Below, piece after piece: positions 31,715 to 40,545 of a stretch of DNA of 64,000 nt. Location: assembly GCF_015711015.1 (NCBI RefSeq), contig NZ_CP064653.1:2108001-2172000 (forward strand), in the 5' to 3' direction. Both the position numbers and the translations under genes were made by a program. The notes below the pieces were generated by a model, which ran no database searches, had not been told where the DNA came from, and saw nothing but the letters and a program-made list of their open reading frames with translations. This stretch comes from Methylomonas sp. LL1. GTDB lineage: Bacteria > Pseudomonadota > Gammaproteobacteria > Methylococcales > Methylomonadaceae. The stretch's first letter is position 1. Each line of letters begins with the position of its first letter.

Positions 31715-31939
31715 ATGAATCTCGCTCAACTGGAAGCCGAAATATTTTCCTTACCACTTCAAGACCGGGCTGCTTTGGCACAACGTCTGTTATTGAGCCT
31801 CGAAGAAGTTTCCGAGTCGGAATTCGAGCAGTTTTGGGGCGAAGAATCGGCGCGTCGAGTGGCTGAATACGACGCAGGCAAAGTGCAATCTGTTCCCGGT
31901 TCAGCGGTTGCCGAGAAAGCCCGAGCATTGCTACGGTGA
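31715..31939 (+). CDS. Addiction-module antitoxin (TIGR02574-like)
   Basis: The 74-residue protein resembles the small alpha-helical antitoxins of the putative addiction-module family: an N-terminal helix LEAEIFSLPLQDRAALAQRLLLSLEE, an acidic middle, and a C-terminal EYDAGKVQSVPGSAVAEKARALL. It has no DNA-binding domain that I recognise. It overlaps the toxin gene at a GTGA junction. The pair at 44678/44887 is a related copy. It should neutralise the next protein by direct binding. Confidence 0.82.
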   Translation: MNLAQLEAEIFSLPLQDRAALAQRLLLSLEEVSESEFEQFWGEESARRVAEYDAGKVQSVPGSAVAEKARALLR

Positions 31940-32232
31940 ATTACGAGTTTGTTCCCGAAGCGGAAGCTGAATATCTGGCAGCGATTCGGTTTTATCAAGA
32001 TCAACAAAATCGACTGGGTGCGTTGCTAATCGACGACTTCGAAAGAGCAATAACCTTAATTATTCAAAAACCGGAAACTTGGCGGCTGGTTCATCCATCA
32101 GGAATCCGCCGCCTTGGCCTGTCGCGCTTTCCATATTCGGTGTTTTATCGAAGCGCTTCCGGTCGCATCTTGGTTACCGCGTTTGCTCATCATCGGCGTA
32201 GACCAGATTACTGGTTGGCTCGGGTTAAATAA
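31936..32232 (+). CDS. RelE/ParE-family toxin
   Basis: The 98-residue protein starts with GTG at the antitoxin stop. RelE/ParE proteins either cut mRNA at the ribosome or block gyrase. The typical pattern is present: an N-terminal AEAEYLAAIRFYQDQQNRLG helix, VHPSGIRRLGLSRFPYSVFYR strands, and C-terminal AFAHHRRRPDYWLARVK. The related toxin at 44887 shares FPY, F/LY and the R(K)PDYWL ending. It is probably ParE-like rather than RelE-like, but that cannot be settled by eye. Confidence 0.88.
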   Translation: MNYEFVPEAEAEYLAAIRFYQDQQNRLGALLIDDFERAITLIIQKPETWRLVHPSGIRRLGLSRFPYSVFYRSASGRILVTAFAHHRRRPDYWLARVK

Positions 32233-32234
32233 GA

Positions 32235-32379
32235 TGTCGCAATTGTGACGGATTATTTGTATATCGGTTTTCGGACCGACAGCCGAGATACTTTCTTTTG
32301 CGGCATCCTTGCCGCTCCCTTATCAGGATATTCTCGCCAAAAGCTGCGATGTTCGGGGCGGAATAACGGGAACAACCCC
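32235..32379 (+). repeat. Interspersed repeat, degraded copy A1
   Basis: It begins tgtcgcaattgtgacgg and contains the repeat core gagatactttcttttgcgg and ctcgccaaaagctgcgatg, but lacks the central part of the full copy at 37855. Forward orientation. It lies between the toxin gene and the AT-rich unknown gene. Confidence 0.75.
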
Positions 32380-32519
32380 ATCGCGAGATGAAAGGCTGTT
32401 AGATGATTTTGAAGGCTAGGATTGTAATTGTGTTGTAGGCTGCCGACGATGGAGGACACATCGCTCGCGACCGATGCGCGTCACTCCGTTCAGCACATCC
32501 TACCGTAATTGGAATTTTT

Positions 32520-33362
32520 ATGCGAAAACTTAAAATAGAACAATGCCTTGAAAACATTCAAGCCACCTACCATGAACCAAGCATTTGCTGGGAGCAAGAA
32601 TGCGCTGAATTTTTGCTAAATGAAAATAGCCCTAATACCGGCCGGTTAATAGTTTGGAAAGATGATGTCCCACCTGAATTAATTGGTATAGAGATAGGTG
32701 ATCTAAAACTCAAAATTGATCAGTTCTTGCTAGCCATGCAAATCATGGATAACCCCAGAATGAGAAAAGGAGATGAGCCTACTATTAATTACCGCTCAAG
32801 CGATGGGAAAGAATTTAGTATTCCAACTAGGTGTCCACAAGAACTATTGAATGTTATCGAAATGCATGAACGTGGCGAGCCATATGGACGTATTTTAGGA
32901 GGAGGCTTCAATTCTACCCTCCAAGCTAAGGTAATAATGAGTCCAGTATCTTTACCCAAAACTTTCCCACAGACTTGCTTGGAATTTCAAAGGCTAATCG
33001 GAATTTTCAGCGAGGCCGAGTATTTCTCCGGCCCTTATCTGGTTGAGCATCAATTAAGAAATTATTTTTTAATAATGGAAGAATGCTGTGATACTAATAA
33101 AGGGAGGGGTGTTTCTAAGCCAGATTTTTATAATGATGTAAAGATGGCCAGAGATTTTGTATCTCATGCTATTATCGATTATCCTAATCCCAGGTCTTTT
33201 TTAGAAAAAAATTTTCCTGAATCCATAATTCATGAAAATGGCAACACATACGCCAAATTTGATAGAAGCAAAGATTCTCATATCAATTTTATTCGGATAT
33301 ACAGGGATAAAGCCTATCTTTGGGTAAAGGACTGTTTGAAAAATTTAAGCCATCTAGGGTAG
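32520..33362 (+). CDS. AT-rich unknown protein, island cargo
   Basis: I do not recognise this 280-residue cytoplasmic protein. Its base composition is clearly more A/T-rich than the flanking hydrogenase genes and its codon use differs (frequent AAT, ATA, TTA), indicating recent transfer. There is no signal or membrane segment. The C-terminal half has MARDFVSHAIIDYPNPRSFLE and a DRSKDSHINFIRIYRDKAYLWVK region. It is enclosed by oppositely oriented copies of one repeat, like a cassette. A defence or nucleic-acid role is possible only from its context; nothing in the sequence proves one. Confidence 0.75.
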   Translation: MRKLKIEQCLENIQATYHEPSICWEQECAEFLLNENSPNTGRLIVWKDDVPPELIGIEIGDLKLKIDQFLLAMQIMDNPRMRKGDEPTINYRSSDGKEFSIPTRCPQELLNVIEMHERGEPYGRILGGGFNSTLQAKVIMSPVSLPKTFPQTCLEFQRLIGIFSEAEYFSGPYLVEHQLRNYFLIMEECCDTNKGRGVSKPDFYNDVKMARDFVSHAIIDYPNPRSFLEKNFPESIIHENGNTYAKFDRSKDSHINFIRIYRDKAYLWVKDCLKNLSHLG

Positions 33363-33379
33363 GCATTTTGCCCACCCTT

Positions 33380-33470
33380 TACGACATTAATCTCTCGGAT
33401 TCCAAATAATTTTCGATTGCCACATTTCCCCGCGTGGGCACGAAAAGCGTGTGCCCACCCTACATTTATC
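33380..33470. repeat. Palindromic repeat after the unknown gene
   Basis: gtgggcac and gtgcccac around 33435-33460 form a hairpin of the type gtgggcacgaaaagcgtgtg, followed by ccctac. A related short form (tttgcccaccc) occurs a little upstream. It looks like a dispersed genome repeat rather than a gene. Confidence 0.45.
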
Positions 33471-33488
33471 CAAGTTTCCGCCGAATTT

Positions 33489-33760
33489 CGGGACGGGTTT
33501 CCTCCCGTTATACCGCGCCGAGCACCGGAGGTTTTGAGCGGATCAGCCCGCAGGGGCGATGCAGGGATGCATCGCATTTTACGTAGGGGCTGGGAGGCCC
33601 CTTCGGAAAACCCCGTTCAAAAACTTCGGCGCGCAGGATCAACGCGGAATCCGGGTCGCCTTTTCTTTGGATACTTTCTTTTGGCGACGCAAAAGAAAGT
33701 ATCTCGCCCGTCGGTGCGAGAACCGACTTCAAAAAACATCCTCGCGATAGATAGCGACAC
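33489..33760 (-). repeat. Interspersed repeat, full copy B1
   Basis: This is a reverse-orientation copy of the element at 37855. It contains the hairpin gatactttcttttgg then caaaagaaagtatc, the tcgcccgtcggtgcgagaac segment, and the terminal gatagcgacaccaaat that forms the right end of island 1. It also holds the uninterrupted sequence gatcagcccgcaggggcgat, which in copy B2 is split by an IS110 element. Confidence 0.8.
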
Positions 33761-33801
33761 CAAATAAAACAAACACCTAAACATAAACAAACACCCAAAA
33801 C

Positions 33802-34647
33802 ATGACCTCAATATCCCTCCCCATTTTCGGCCAAGGCAGTCAACCCGCCGAGGAAGACGGCGTCGAGCTGGAATATCTGGCGATGCCGGAAGAAATGACC
33901 ACCTACCGGATGCCGCAGATTTCGGTCGATTTGAACGCAGCGGATTTGGTGCAAGCCAAGACCGTGCTGCAGCAGCTCGAACAGGATTTGGCGGCTTACC
34001 CGACAGGCAACGCTACCATCGACCTGATCGGCCTGGATCAGACCAACCGCCGTTTCGTCGACGAACTACTCGGCGAAGGCGAGGTCAGCGTGATTTGCGG
34101 CGGCGCGCACCAACTGCGCATCCAGGAATCGGTGCTGGCCGGGGTTTGGCGCTCGCAGCAAAGCGACGGCCAACGCCTGCTCGCCGACGTGTTGGAGGTC
34201 GGCATCATGCCGCAAAGCGTCGCCCAAACGGCCTTCGCCGCTGCCGCCGAGCAAATCGATAGCGACATGAGCGCGCTGCCGGACGGGGTGATGAACGCGC
34301 CGCCGTTGCTGGCCGAGCTGAATGCCAAAATCGCCGCCTACCGGCCCGGCGACGAGGCCCATATCATCAACCTGAGCCTACTGCCGCAAACCGAGCAGGA
34401 TCTGGCGTTTCTGGAGCAACGTCTGGGACAAGGCACGGTGACGATCTTGTCGCGCGGTTACGGCAATTGCCGGATCAGCGCCACCGGCAGCCGTAACGTC
34501 TGGTGGGTGCGTTATTTCAATTCGCAGGATACTTTGATCCTCAACACGCTGGAAGTCAGCGAAGTGCCGAGTGTGGCTTGCGCCTCGCCGGAGGACATTG
34601 CCGACAGCCACCAGCGTTTGCGGGAAATTTTGCAGGTGTATTTGTGA
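33802..34647 (+). CDS. hupH: Hydrogenase expression/formation protein HupH (HyaF)
   Basis: The 281-residue protein belongs to the HupH/HyaF family needed for making active oxygen-tolerant hydrogenase. The family signature is visible in the C-terminal segment GTVTILSRGYGNCRISATGS and in NVWWVRYFNSQDTLILNTLEV. The N-terminal AEEDGVELEYLAMPEEM and the twice repeated IDLIGLDQTN / HIINLSLLPQT parts are also typical. This gene resumes the hydrogenase operon after island 1. A GTGA junction couples it to hupI. Confidence 0.95.
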   Translation: MTSISLPIFGQGSQPAEEDGVELEYLAMPEEMTTYRMPQISVDLNAADLVQAKTVLQQLEQDLAAYPTGNATIDLIGLDQTNRRFVDELLGEGEVSVICGGAHQLRIQESVLAGVWRSQQSDGQRLLADVLEVGIMPQSVAQTAFAAAAEQIDSDMSALPDGVMNAPPLLAELNAKIAAYRPGDEAHIINLSLLPQTEQDLAFLEQRLGQGTVTILSRGYGNCRISATGSRNVWWVRYFNSQDTLILNTLEVSEVPSVACASPEDIADSHQRLREILQVYL

Positions 34648-34865
34648 GCGAGGCGTTTTTTGCCGGCGCCTACGGTGTCGATGACTCGCGCCTGCCACCC
34701 AATGCCAAACTGGAATGCAAAATCTGCTGGCATGTTTACGACCCGGCCGAGGGTGACGAAGTCTGGCAAGTAGCGCCAGGTACCGCGTTTGCCGAGCTGC
34801 CGGATTTCTGGAGCTGCCCGCAATGCGGCGCGCCGAAACGCGACTTTCTGGTGATGGACGCCTGA
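34644..34865 (+). CDS. hupI: Rubredoxin HupI
   Basis: The 73-residue iron-sulfur electron carrier has both cysteine pairs: CKICWHVYDPAEGD and FWSCPQCGAPKRDF. HupI-type rubredoxins in hydrogenase clusters protect or reduce the maturing enzyme in air. I chose the GTG at 34644, which overlaps the hupH stop (GTGA) and starts about 25 residues before the first cysteine pair. An upstream frame from 34503 lies inside hupH. Confidence 0.95.
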   Translation: MSEAFFAGAYGVDDSRLPPNAKLECKICWHVYDPAEGDEVWQVAPGTAFAELPDFWSCPQCGAPKRDFLVMDA

Positions 34866-34867
34866 GC

Positions 34868-35329
34868 ATGCAATGGCTGGATGGCGCCCAAATCGAACAG
34901 GCGCTGGAACAAACCTTCAACCAGATTCTGACGACGCGAATGCTCGGCATGCCCTTGCTCAACCCGGCCCTTGCGGTGCGGGCGCTCGGTTTCGGCCGGG
35001 TTAACCGCGACTGGCTGGGGGTATTGATCACGCCATGGTGCATGAATCTGCTAATGTTACCGACAACGGACTCCGATTGGATAACACAGCCGCCCGGCAA
35101 CAAATTCGAGCAAGCGTTTCCTTACGGCAGTTTCGAATTTACCGTGGCGTGCGAGGCGCAACTCGGCACTTACGCGCAATGTTCGCTGTTCTCGCCGATG
35201 TTTCAATTTGCAGATCAGGCCGCCGCCGTGACCGCCGGACTGTCGGCTTTGCAAGCGTTGCTAAGCCACCCGGCGCCACGCGCGGTCAGCCGGCGCGACA
35301 TGCTGCGCGGCCAGTTCGGCGGTCGCTGA
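34868..35329 (+). CDS. hupJ: [NiFe] hydrogenase assembly chaperone HupJ/HybE
   Basis: The 153-residue protein fits the HybE/HupJ family: LLNPALAVRALGFGRVNRDW, GVLITPWCMNLLMLP and FPYGSFEFTVACEAQLGTY, then CSLFSPMFQFAD. It is thought to prevent early export of the small or large subunit. The ATG at 34868 follows the hupI stop by two bases. In some genomes it is fused to the rubredoxin; here the two are separate genes, three codons apart at most. Confidence 0.93.
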   Translation: MQWLDGAQIEQALEQTFNQILTTRMLGMPLLNPALAVRALGFGRVNRDWLGVLITPWCMNLLMLPTTDSDWITQPPGNKFEQAFPYGSFEFTVACEAQLGTYAQCSLFSPMFQFADQAAAVTAGLSALQALLSHPAPRAVSRRDMLRGQFGGR

Positions 35330-36499
35330 GTGACGGCGGTCGGGGAAATTCAGCTGGAATTGACGCATCGTGGCGGGCAAGCCAGCGCGGCGCGCATCGT
35401 CTCGACCCGACCGCAAGCGGCGGCGCAGGTGTTGCTCGGCAAAACGCCCGAACAGCTGTTGAGCACAGTGCCGCTACTGTTTTCGCTCTGCGGCAACGCC
35501 CAGTCTTATGCCGCGTTGCTGGCCTGCCGCGCCGCGCTGGGCTTGGATGCGGAGCCGGAGGCCGATGCCGCGCGGGAATGTTTGCTGAAATTGGAAACCG
35601 TGCGCGAACACGCCTGGCGGATATTGCTCGATTGGCCCGGCCTGCTCGGCCGCCAACCGGATAAAGCCGCCGTCGCCGCCTTGCTGAAACTGACCACTCG
35701 TTTCAAGCCGTGTTTGTTTGGCGACAGCGAGGCGTTTAAGCTGGATAGCCATTTGCAAATCGACTCGGACCGGCTGGCCGGCTTGCTGGCGGAATTGAAC
35801 GAATTGCTCAATCAAACGATTTTCGATGGCGGCATGCGGGCCTTTCATGCCATCGCCGACGAAACGCAATTGACTGGCTGGCTAGTGGGTAACACTGCCT
35901 TGTCCGCCGACTTATTGCATGGCTTGTATCGGCTGGATTGGCAGGCGGTTGGCCGCAACGACATCGGCTGTCTGCCGGCATTGGACAACCCAAGCTTGCT
36001 GGCGCACTTACAAACACAGGATTTATCGGCCTTCTGCCGCGCCCCGCAGTGGCAAGGCCAATGCCATGAATCGACGCCGCTTGGCCGGCAGCAATCGCAG
36101 CCTTTAATCGCCGCACTACAAAACCGTTACGGCAACGGTTTGCTGGCGCGATTCGCGGCGGTTCTGTGGGAGGTAGCGGACATTACGCTAAGGCTGGAGC
36201 GATTCGGCGAAACCGAATTTATGCCGGCATCGGCTTATGGCGGCGACGGCATCGGTCTGGCGCAAGTGCCGGCGGCGCGTGGTTTATTGGTTCATCGTCT
36301 GGTATTGCGGGATGGCCGGGTGTACGATTACCGAATCGTCGCCCCTACCGAATGGAATTTTCATCCCGCCGGCGTAGTCGCACAAGGCCTAAAAGCCTTG
36401 CGCGCGGTCGACGCGGATAGTTTGCGGCGGCAGGCGAAATGGCTGATCAATGCGGTCGATCCCTGCGTGGCCTATAGTTTGATATTGAATGAAAGGTAG
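35330..36499 (+). CDS. hupK: HupK, a scaffold protein derived from the hydrogenase large subunit
   Basis: HupK/HoxV is a relative of the large subunit that has lost the full active site and helps carry the Fe(CN)2CO group. The 389-residue protein starts with GTG at the hupJ stop. Its C-terminus DPCVAYSLILNER is a damaged version of HupL's [10 protein letters not shown]: the first Cys stays, the second is Tyr and the final His is lost. The N-terminal RxCGVC motif is reduced to the LFSLCGNAQSYAALLACRAAL region. The middle (about 200-330) still resembles HupL. Confidence 0.9.
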   Translation: MTAVGEIQLELTHRGGQASAARIVSTRPQAAAQVLLGKTPEQLLSTVPLLFSLCGNAQSYAALLACRAALGLDAEPEADAARECLLKLETVREHAWRILLDWPGLLGRQPDKAAVAALLKLTTRFKPCLFGDSEAFKLDSHLQIDSDRLAGLLAELNELLNQTIFDGGMRAFHAIADETQLTGWLVGNTALSADLLHGLYRLDWQAVGRNDIGCLPALDNPSLLAHLQTQDLSAFCRAPQWQGQCHESTPLGRQQSQPLIAALQNRYGNGLLARFAAVLWEVADITLRLERFGETEFMPASAYGGDGIGLAQVPAARGLLVHRLVLRDGRVYDYRIVAPTEWNFHPAGVVAQGLKALRAVDADSLRRQAKWLINAVDPCVAYSLILNER

Positions 36500-36502
36500 G
36501 TT

Positions 36503-36545
36503 ACGCAGCGCGTACCATCGATAGCTTCAAAGGTACGCGCTGCGT
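36503..36545. repeat. Palindromic repeat between hupK and hypA
   Basis: acgcagcgcgtacc (36503-36516) pairs perfectly with ggtacgcgctgcgt (36532-36545), a 14-bp stem with a 15-nt loop, and no T-run. It resembles a dispersed palindromic element that moderates transcript stability rather than a terminator. Confidence 0.6.
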
Positions 36546-36580
36546 ACCCTACGGCTGAAATAGTTTGACTGGTAACCATC

Positions 36581-36922
36581 ATGCACGAAATGTCGCTCTG
36601 CGAGAGCGTATTACAAATCATCGAACATCAAGCCCAAACCCAGCATTACCGCAAGGTGACAGCCGTGTGGCTGGAGATCGGCGCCTTATCCGGCGTCGAG
36701 CCGGAGGCAATGCGTTTCAGCTTTGAAGTGGTGATGCAAGGCTCGCTGGCCGAAGCGGCCAGACTGGAAATTATCGAGCTGCCGGGCATTGCCTGGTGCA
36801 TGCCCTGCGGCCGGGAAGTACCGGTGCAACAGCTATACGACGAATGCCCGCACTGCGGCAGCCATCAATTACAGATCGTCGGCGGCGATCAAATGCGAAT
36901 CAAGGAACTGGAGGTAGAATAA
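36581..36922 (+). CDS. hypA: Hydrogenase nickel-incorporation protein HypA
   Basis: HypA delivers nickel to HupL with HypB. The 113-residue protein has the nickel-binding MHEMSL N-terminus (His2) and the zinc site [21 protein letters not shown]. Complete and of normal length. It overlaps hypB at TAATG. hypA starts 81 bp after hupK, separated by the palindromic repeat. Confidence 0.97.
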   Translation: MHEMSLCESVLQIIEHQAQTQHYRKVTAVWLEIGALSGVEPEAMRFSFEVVMQGSLAEAARLEIIELPGIAWCMPCGREVPVQQLYDECPHCGSHQLQIVGGDQMRIKELEVE

Positions 36923-37749
36923 TGTGCGGCATCTGCGGCTGCGGCGAGGGACATGTCCACTCGCACGACGAACAACACGATCATGAGCATCCTCACGATC
37001 ACCAGCACGGCCATGAACACGGTCATCACCACCATCATGAACACGGCCCCGAACATGCGCATGCTCCCGGCCTGACCCAGGCCCGCATGGTGCAAATCGA
37101 GCAGGACATCCTGGCCAAAAACAACCGTTATGCCGACGAAAACCGTTGTTATTTCGCCGATCGCGGCATGCTGGCCTTGAATCTGGTCTCCAGCCCCGGC
37201 TCCGGCAAAACCACCCTGCTGACCGAAACCATCACCCGATTGAAGGGCGAACTGGACATCGCGGTCATCGAAGGCGACCAGCAAACCGCCCGCGACGCCG
37301 ACCGCATCCGCGCCACCGGCGTGGCGGCGGTACAAATCAACACCGGCAAGGGCTGCCATCTCGATGCCCACCGTGTCGGCCATGCGCTGGAAAGCCTGAA
37401 TTTGCCCAACCACAGCCTGCTGTTCATCGAAAACGTCGGCAACTTGGTCTGCCCGTCGGCCTTCGATTTGGGCGAGGCGCACAAGGTGGTGATCCTGTCA
37501 GTCACCGAGGGCGAGGACAAACCGATCAAATACCCGGACATGTTCCATGCCGCCGATTTGATGATCCTGAACAAAACCGACCTGTTGCCGTATCTGGATT
37601 TCGACGTCGAGCAATGCATCCGTTATGCGAAACAGGTTAATCCGCGTATCAAGGTATTGTCCTTATCGGCCAAGACCGGGGAAGGCATGGAGAGTTGGTT
37701 GAAGTGGTTGAAAGCGGAGTTGGAGTTGCAGCGGATTGATTATGCTTGA
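36922..37749 (+). CDS. hypB: Hydrogenase nickel-incorporation GTPase HypB
   Basis: HypB is a GTPase that stores and inserts nickel. The 275-residue protein starts [10 protein letters not shown], then has a run of about 20 histidines mixed with Asp and Glu (residues about 12-46) that can store nickel. The GTPase domain follows: [21 protein letters not shown] and NKTDLLPY. It is the last gene before island 2. An upstream in-frame start at 36796 lies in hypA and is rejected. Confidence 0.98.
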   Translation: MCGICGCGEGHVHSHDEQHDHEHPHDHQHGHEHGHHHHHEHGPEHAHAPGLTQARMVQIEQDILAKNNRYADENRCYFADRGMLALNLVSSPGSGKTTLLTETITRLKGELDIAVIEGDQQTARDADRIRATGVAAVQINTGKGCHLDAHRVGHALESLNLPNHSLLFIENVGNLVCPSAFDLGEAHKVVILSVTEGEDKPIKYPDMFHAADLMILNKTDLLPYLDFDVEQCIRYAKQVNPRIKVLSLSAKTGEGMESWLKWLKAELELQRIDYA

Positions 37750-37854
37750 TGGGTTATTGGTGATAGCTCGATTTGCTATCGGCGGCTAGTGATTCAGTTA
37801 CCTTTCCCTGTGGGAGAGGGCGAATATAATTGGTCGTGGTGGTTCGGTATTTTG

Positions 37855-38120
37855 TGTCGCTGTCACGACGGATGGTTTTGAAGTCGGTTCTCGGACCGAC
37901 AGCCGAGATACTTTCTTTTGCGTTGCCAAAAGAAAGTATCCAAAGAAAAGGCAACCCGGATTCCGCCTTTATCCTGCGCTTCTCGCTTTTGTCGAGGGTT
38001 TTCGGAAGGGGCTCCCAGCCCCTCCGAAAACGAGCGGCATCCCTGCCGCTCCCCTATCGGTCTATTCTCGCCAAAAGCTGCGATGCTCGGGGCGGAATAA
38101 CGGGAGCAAACCCTATCCCG
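37855..38120 (+). repeat. Interspersed repeat, full copy A2
   Basis: About 266 bp. From the left it has tgtcgctgtcacgacgg, gaagtcggttctcggaccga, the hairpin gagatactttcttttgcg with caaaagaaagtatc, a palindrome ggggctcccagcccc, and an end cgggcggaataacggga-like segment. B1 (33489) and B2 (41017/42396) are inverted relatives. It codes for nothing I can see, and fills most of 37750-38236. Confidence 0.8.
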
Positions 38121-39388
38121 TTATCGATGGTAATTCAATAATTTTGTATATCGGTTAAGCTAATCTGTATTGCCCGCGATGCGCTTCACTTTGTTCATCC
38201 TACCAAGCTGAAATATTTTAATTACGGTTAAATCTGATGTCATATAGCGAAATTCGAGAATCGACAAAAGTTATGTTACTCGACAAAGTTCGAAAGCATG
38301 ACTATGGCAAGTATTTGCTCAAGTCGAGTATTGCCAAAGTCCGTGGATTCACGGGTGAAGACATAACTTTTGAGTTTCCCGTTACCGCATTAATTGGACC
38401 AAATGGTAGCGGAAAATCTTCAGTTCTCGGAGCTGCGGGTTGCGCTTACAAACGGATAAAACCTGGCTTATTTTTCCCAAAGAGTGCTATTGGCGACGAG
38501 TCTATGTCTGAATGGCGAATTGAATATGAGGTTGTTGATAAAGATATTAATCAACGACAGACCGTAAAAAGGAGCAGTACATTTAGACAATCCAAGTGGG
38601 TTCGCGGTGAAGTTCTAGATCGCGATGTATTGTTTTTTGGAATTGAAAGAACAGTCCCAGCTGGCGAGAAACCACGCTTCAAGAAACTAATGCGCTCCAC
38701 ATATCATCATCAGGGTACTCTTTCAGACTTACCCCAAACAGTCGCACAGCAAATCGAGCATATTCTTGGTAAGTCAGTTGAAGGATTTAAAGTCACCGAT
38801 GTAGGTCATGATGATGATTTTTTTATTGGACGTAACGGAGAAAATCAGTATTCAGAATTCCATTTCGGAGCTGGAGAGTCATCAATTATCCGAATGATTA
38901 CTGAAATCGAAGCTGCACCAATTAATAGCCTAATTCTTATTGAAGAGATCGAAAATGGGCTTCACCCAGTTGCGACCCGGAGAATGGTGGAATATTTGAT
39001 TGATGCGGCCGAAAGGCGATCAATACAAGCTATTTTCACAACACATAGTGATTATGCACTATCTCCGTTACCAAATGAGGCGATCTGGGCTTGCATTGAT
39101 GGGAGGCTAAGACAGGGCAAGTTAAATGTTGAAGCTCTTCGGGCAGTTGCAGGAAGAGTGGATAAAAAACTCGCCATATTTGTTGAAGACGAGTTTGCAA
39201 AGTGCTGGGTAAATGCAATTCTACGTGAGAAGCTTGGAAATGATTACGAACAAGTTGAAGTTCATGCTGTTGCAGGCGACGGTAATGCTGTAACCACACA
39301 TTGTGCGCACATGGCTAACCCTTCTATGATGTGGCTACACTAAACCGGACACACTTTTTAAAATAACCTGAAAAAGCGTGAATCCAAA

Positions 39389-39685
39389 ATGAGCCAAGAA
39401 AAACCCAATACCTATACAGCCGAATTCAGAGCCTCAGCCGTCAAGTTGGCGAATGAATCCGATAAACCGATCAGCCAGGTAGCCCAGGATCTTGGCATTA
39501 ACGTCAATACCTTGCATACCTGGATAGGAAAATACAGTCGCCCCAAAGACAGCAATAAAGCGGTCCGTACCGATGAACATCTGTACGATGAACTCAAGCG
39601 CCTTAAGAAGGAAGTGGCCCGATTGACCGAGGAGCGCGATTTACTAAAAAAGGCAGCGGCGTACTTCGCCAAGGAACAAAGATGA
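39389..39685 (+). CDS. IS3 transposase subunit OrfA
   Basis: The 98-residue DNA-binding subunit has a helix-turn-helix ([19 protein letters not shown]) and a leucine-zipper-like [21 protein letters not shown], which binds the IS ends. The run aaaaaag at about 39645-39651 is a good slippery site. A -1 shift there joins OrfA to OrfB (orfB is in the -1 frame), the usual way IS3 elements make the active fusion transposase. orfB also overlaps it by ATGA. Confidence 0.93.
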   Translation: MSQEKPNTYTAEFRASAVKLANESDKPISQVAQDLGINVNTLHTWIGKYSRPKDSNKAVRTDEHLYDELKRLKKEVARLTEERDLLKKAAAYFAKEQR

Positions 39686-40545
39686 AGTACGCCTGGATCA
39701 AGCAGCATGCAGAGGACTTTGCGGTAGATACCCTGTGCCGGTTCATGAGGGTATCCCGAAGCGCCTACTACGACTGGCTGAAGCAAGGCCCCTCTGCGGG
39801 CGAACAAGACGATGCCGCCCTATCCGAGATGATCCAAAGCACCTTTGGCAAAAGCCGGGCAACCTACGGTACGCGCCGTCTCAAAGCCGCCTTATCCGCT
39901 CAGAACCGAACCGTCAGCCGCCGCCGTATCGGTCGTTTGATGCGGGAAGCGGGGTTGGCCTGTAAAACCAAGCGCAAATTCAAAGCCACGACGAATTCGA
40001 AGCATCATCAACCGGTTGCGTCCAATCACCTGGATCGGCAATTTGCCGTGGAAAAGCCCAATCAAGTTTATGCCGGCGACATCACCTATATCCATACGCA
40101 GGAGGGCTGGCTGTATCTGGCCGTGGTGATTGATCTCTATTCCCGGCAAGTCGTGGGCTGGTCTATGGCCGAACATATGCGGACCAAACTGGTGAACGAT
40201 GCGCTACTGATGGCGGTTTGGAAGCGCAAGCCCGAGAAAGGCTTGCTATGGCATACCGATCGCGGCAGCCAATATGCATCGGACAGCCATCGAGCCTTAT
40301 TAACGCAACACGGCATCCGGCAAAGCATGAGTCGTAAGGGAAACTGCTGGGATAATGCCGTCTCGGAAAGTTTCTTTCATACCCTGAAAATCGAGTTGAT
40401 ACATCACCAGACCTATCGAACCCGATCCGAGGCCAGGCAGGCCGTATTCGAATATATCGAAGTGTTTTATAACCGCGAGCGACTTCATTCCGCCAATGGC
40501 TACTTGTCGCCCGTTGACTACGAATTGCAGCTTAAAGCTGCTTAG
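39682..40545 (+). CDS. IS3 transposase catalytic subunit OrfB
   Basis: The 287-residue integrase-like DDE enzyme has the helical start, then catalytic Asp in [13 protein letters not shown], Asp in [12 protein letters not shown] and Glu in [16 protein letters not shown], the standard DD(35)E of IS3. It ends normally with [19 protein letters not shown]. No frameshift or stop interrupts it, so the element could still be mobile. Confidence 0.96.
   Translation: MKYAWIKQHAEDFAVDTLCRFMRVSRSAYYDWLKQGPSAGEQDDAALSEMIQSTFGKSRATYGTRRLKAALSAQNRTVSRRRIGRLMREAGLACKTKRKFKATTNSKHHQPVASNHLDRQFAVEKPNQVYAGDITYIHTQEGWLYLAVVIDLYSRQVVGWSMAEHMRTKLVNDALLMAVWKRKPEKGLLWHTDRGSQYASDSHRALLTQHGIRQSMSRKGNCWDNAVSESFFHTLKIELIHHQTYRTRSEARQAVFEYIEVFYNRERLHSANGYLSPVDYELQLKAA

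Larger units (their letters stand above)
31611..33765 (+). mobile_element. Putative island 1, inserted between hupG and hupH
   Basis: The left end atttggtgtcgctatc (31611-31626) is a perfect 16-bp inverted copy of the right end (33750-33765). Beyond that both sides continue to gcga, after a 4-bp extra tatc on the right. Inside are a toxin-antitoxin pair, a degraded copy and a full copy of one interspersed repeat in opposite directions, and an AT-rich unknown gene. No transposase or integrase is encoded, so it is either non-autonomous or assembled by several events. Confidence 0.5.

Noticed and set aside
31611-33765. Considering island 1 to be an integrase-driven genomic island
   Set aside because: No integrase, tRNA target or direct attachment repeat is visible. 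The inverted ends fit a transposon-like element better.
36889-37482. A 197-residue minus-strand frame opposite hypB
   Set aside because: It is the antisense of the His-rich HypB region and has no start signal; hypB is fully supported.
38237-39343. Treating the ATPase as a complete 368-residue gene
   Set aside because: Its last codons come from the IS3 left end. Joining to the downstream part gives the full nuclease, so it is a truncated product.
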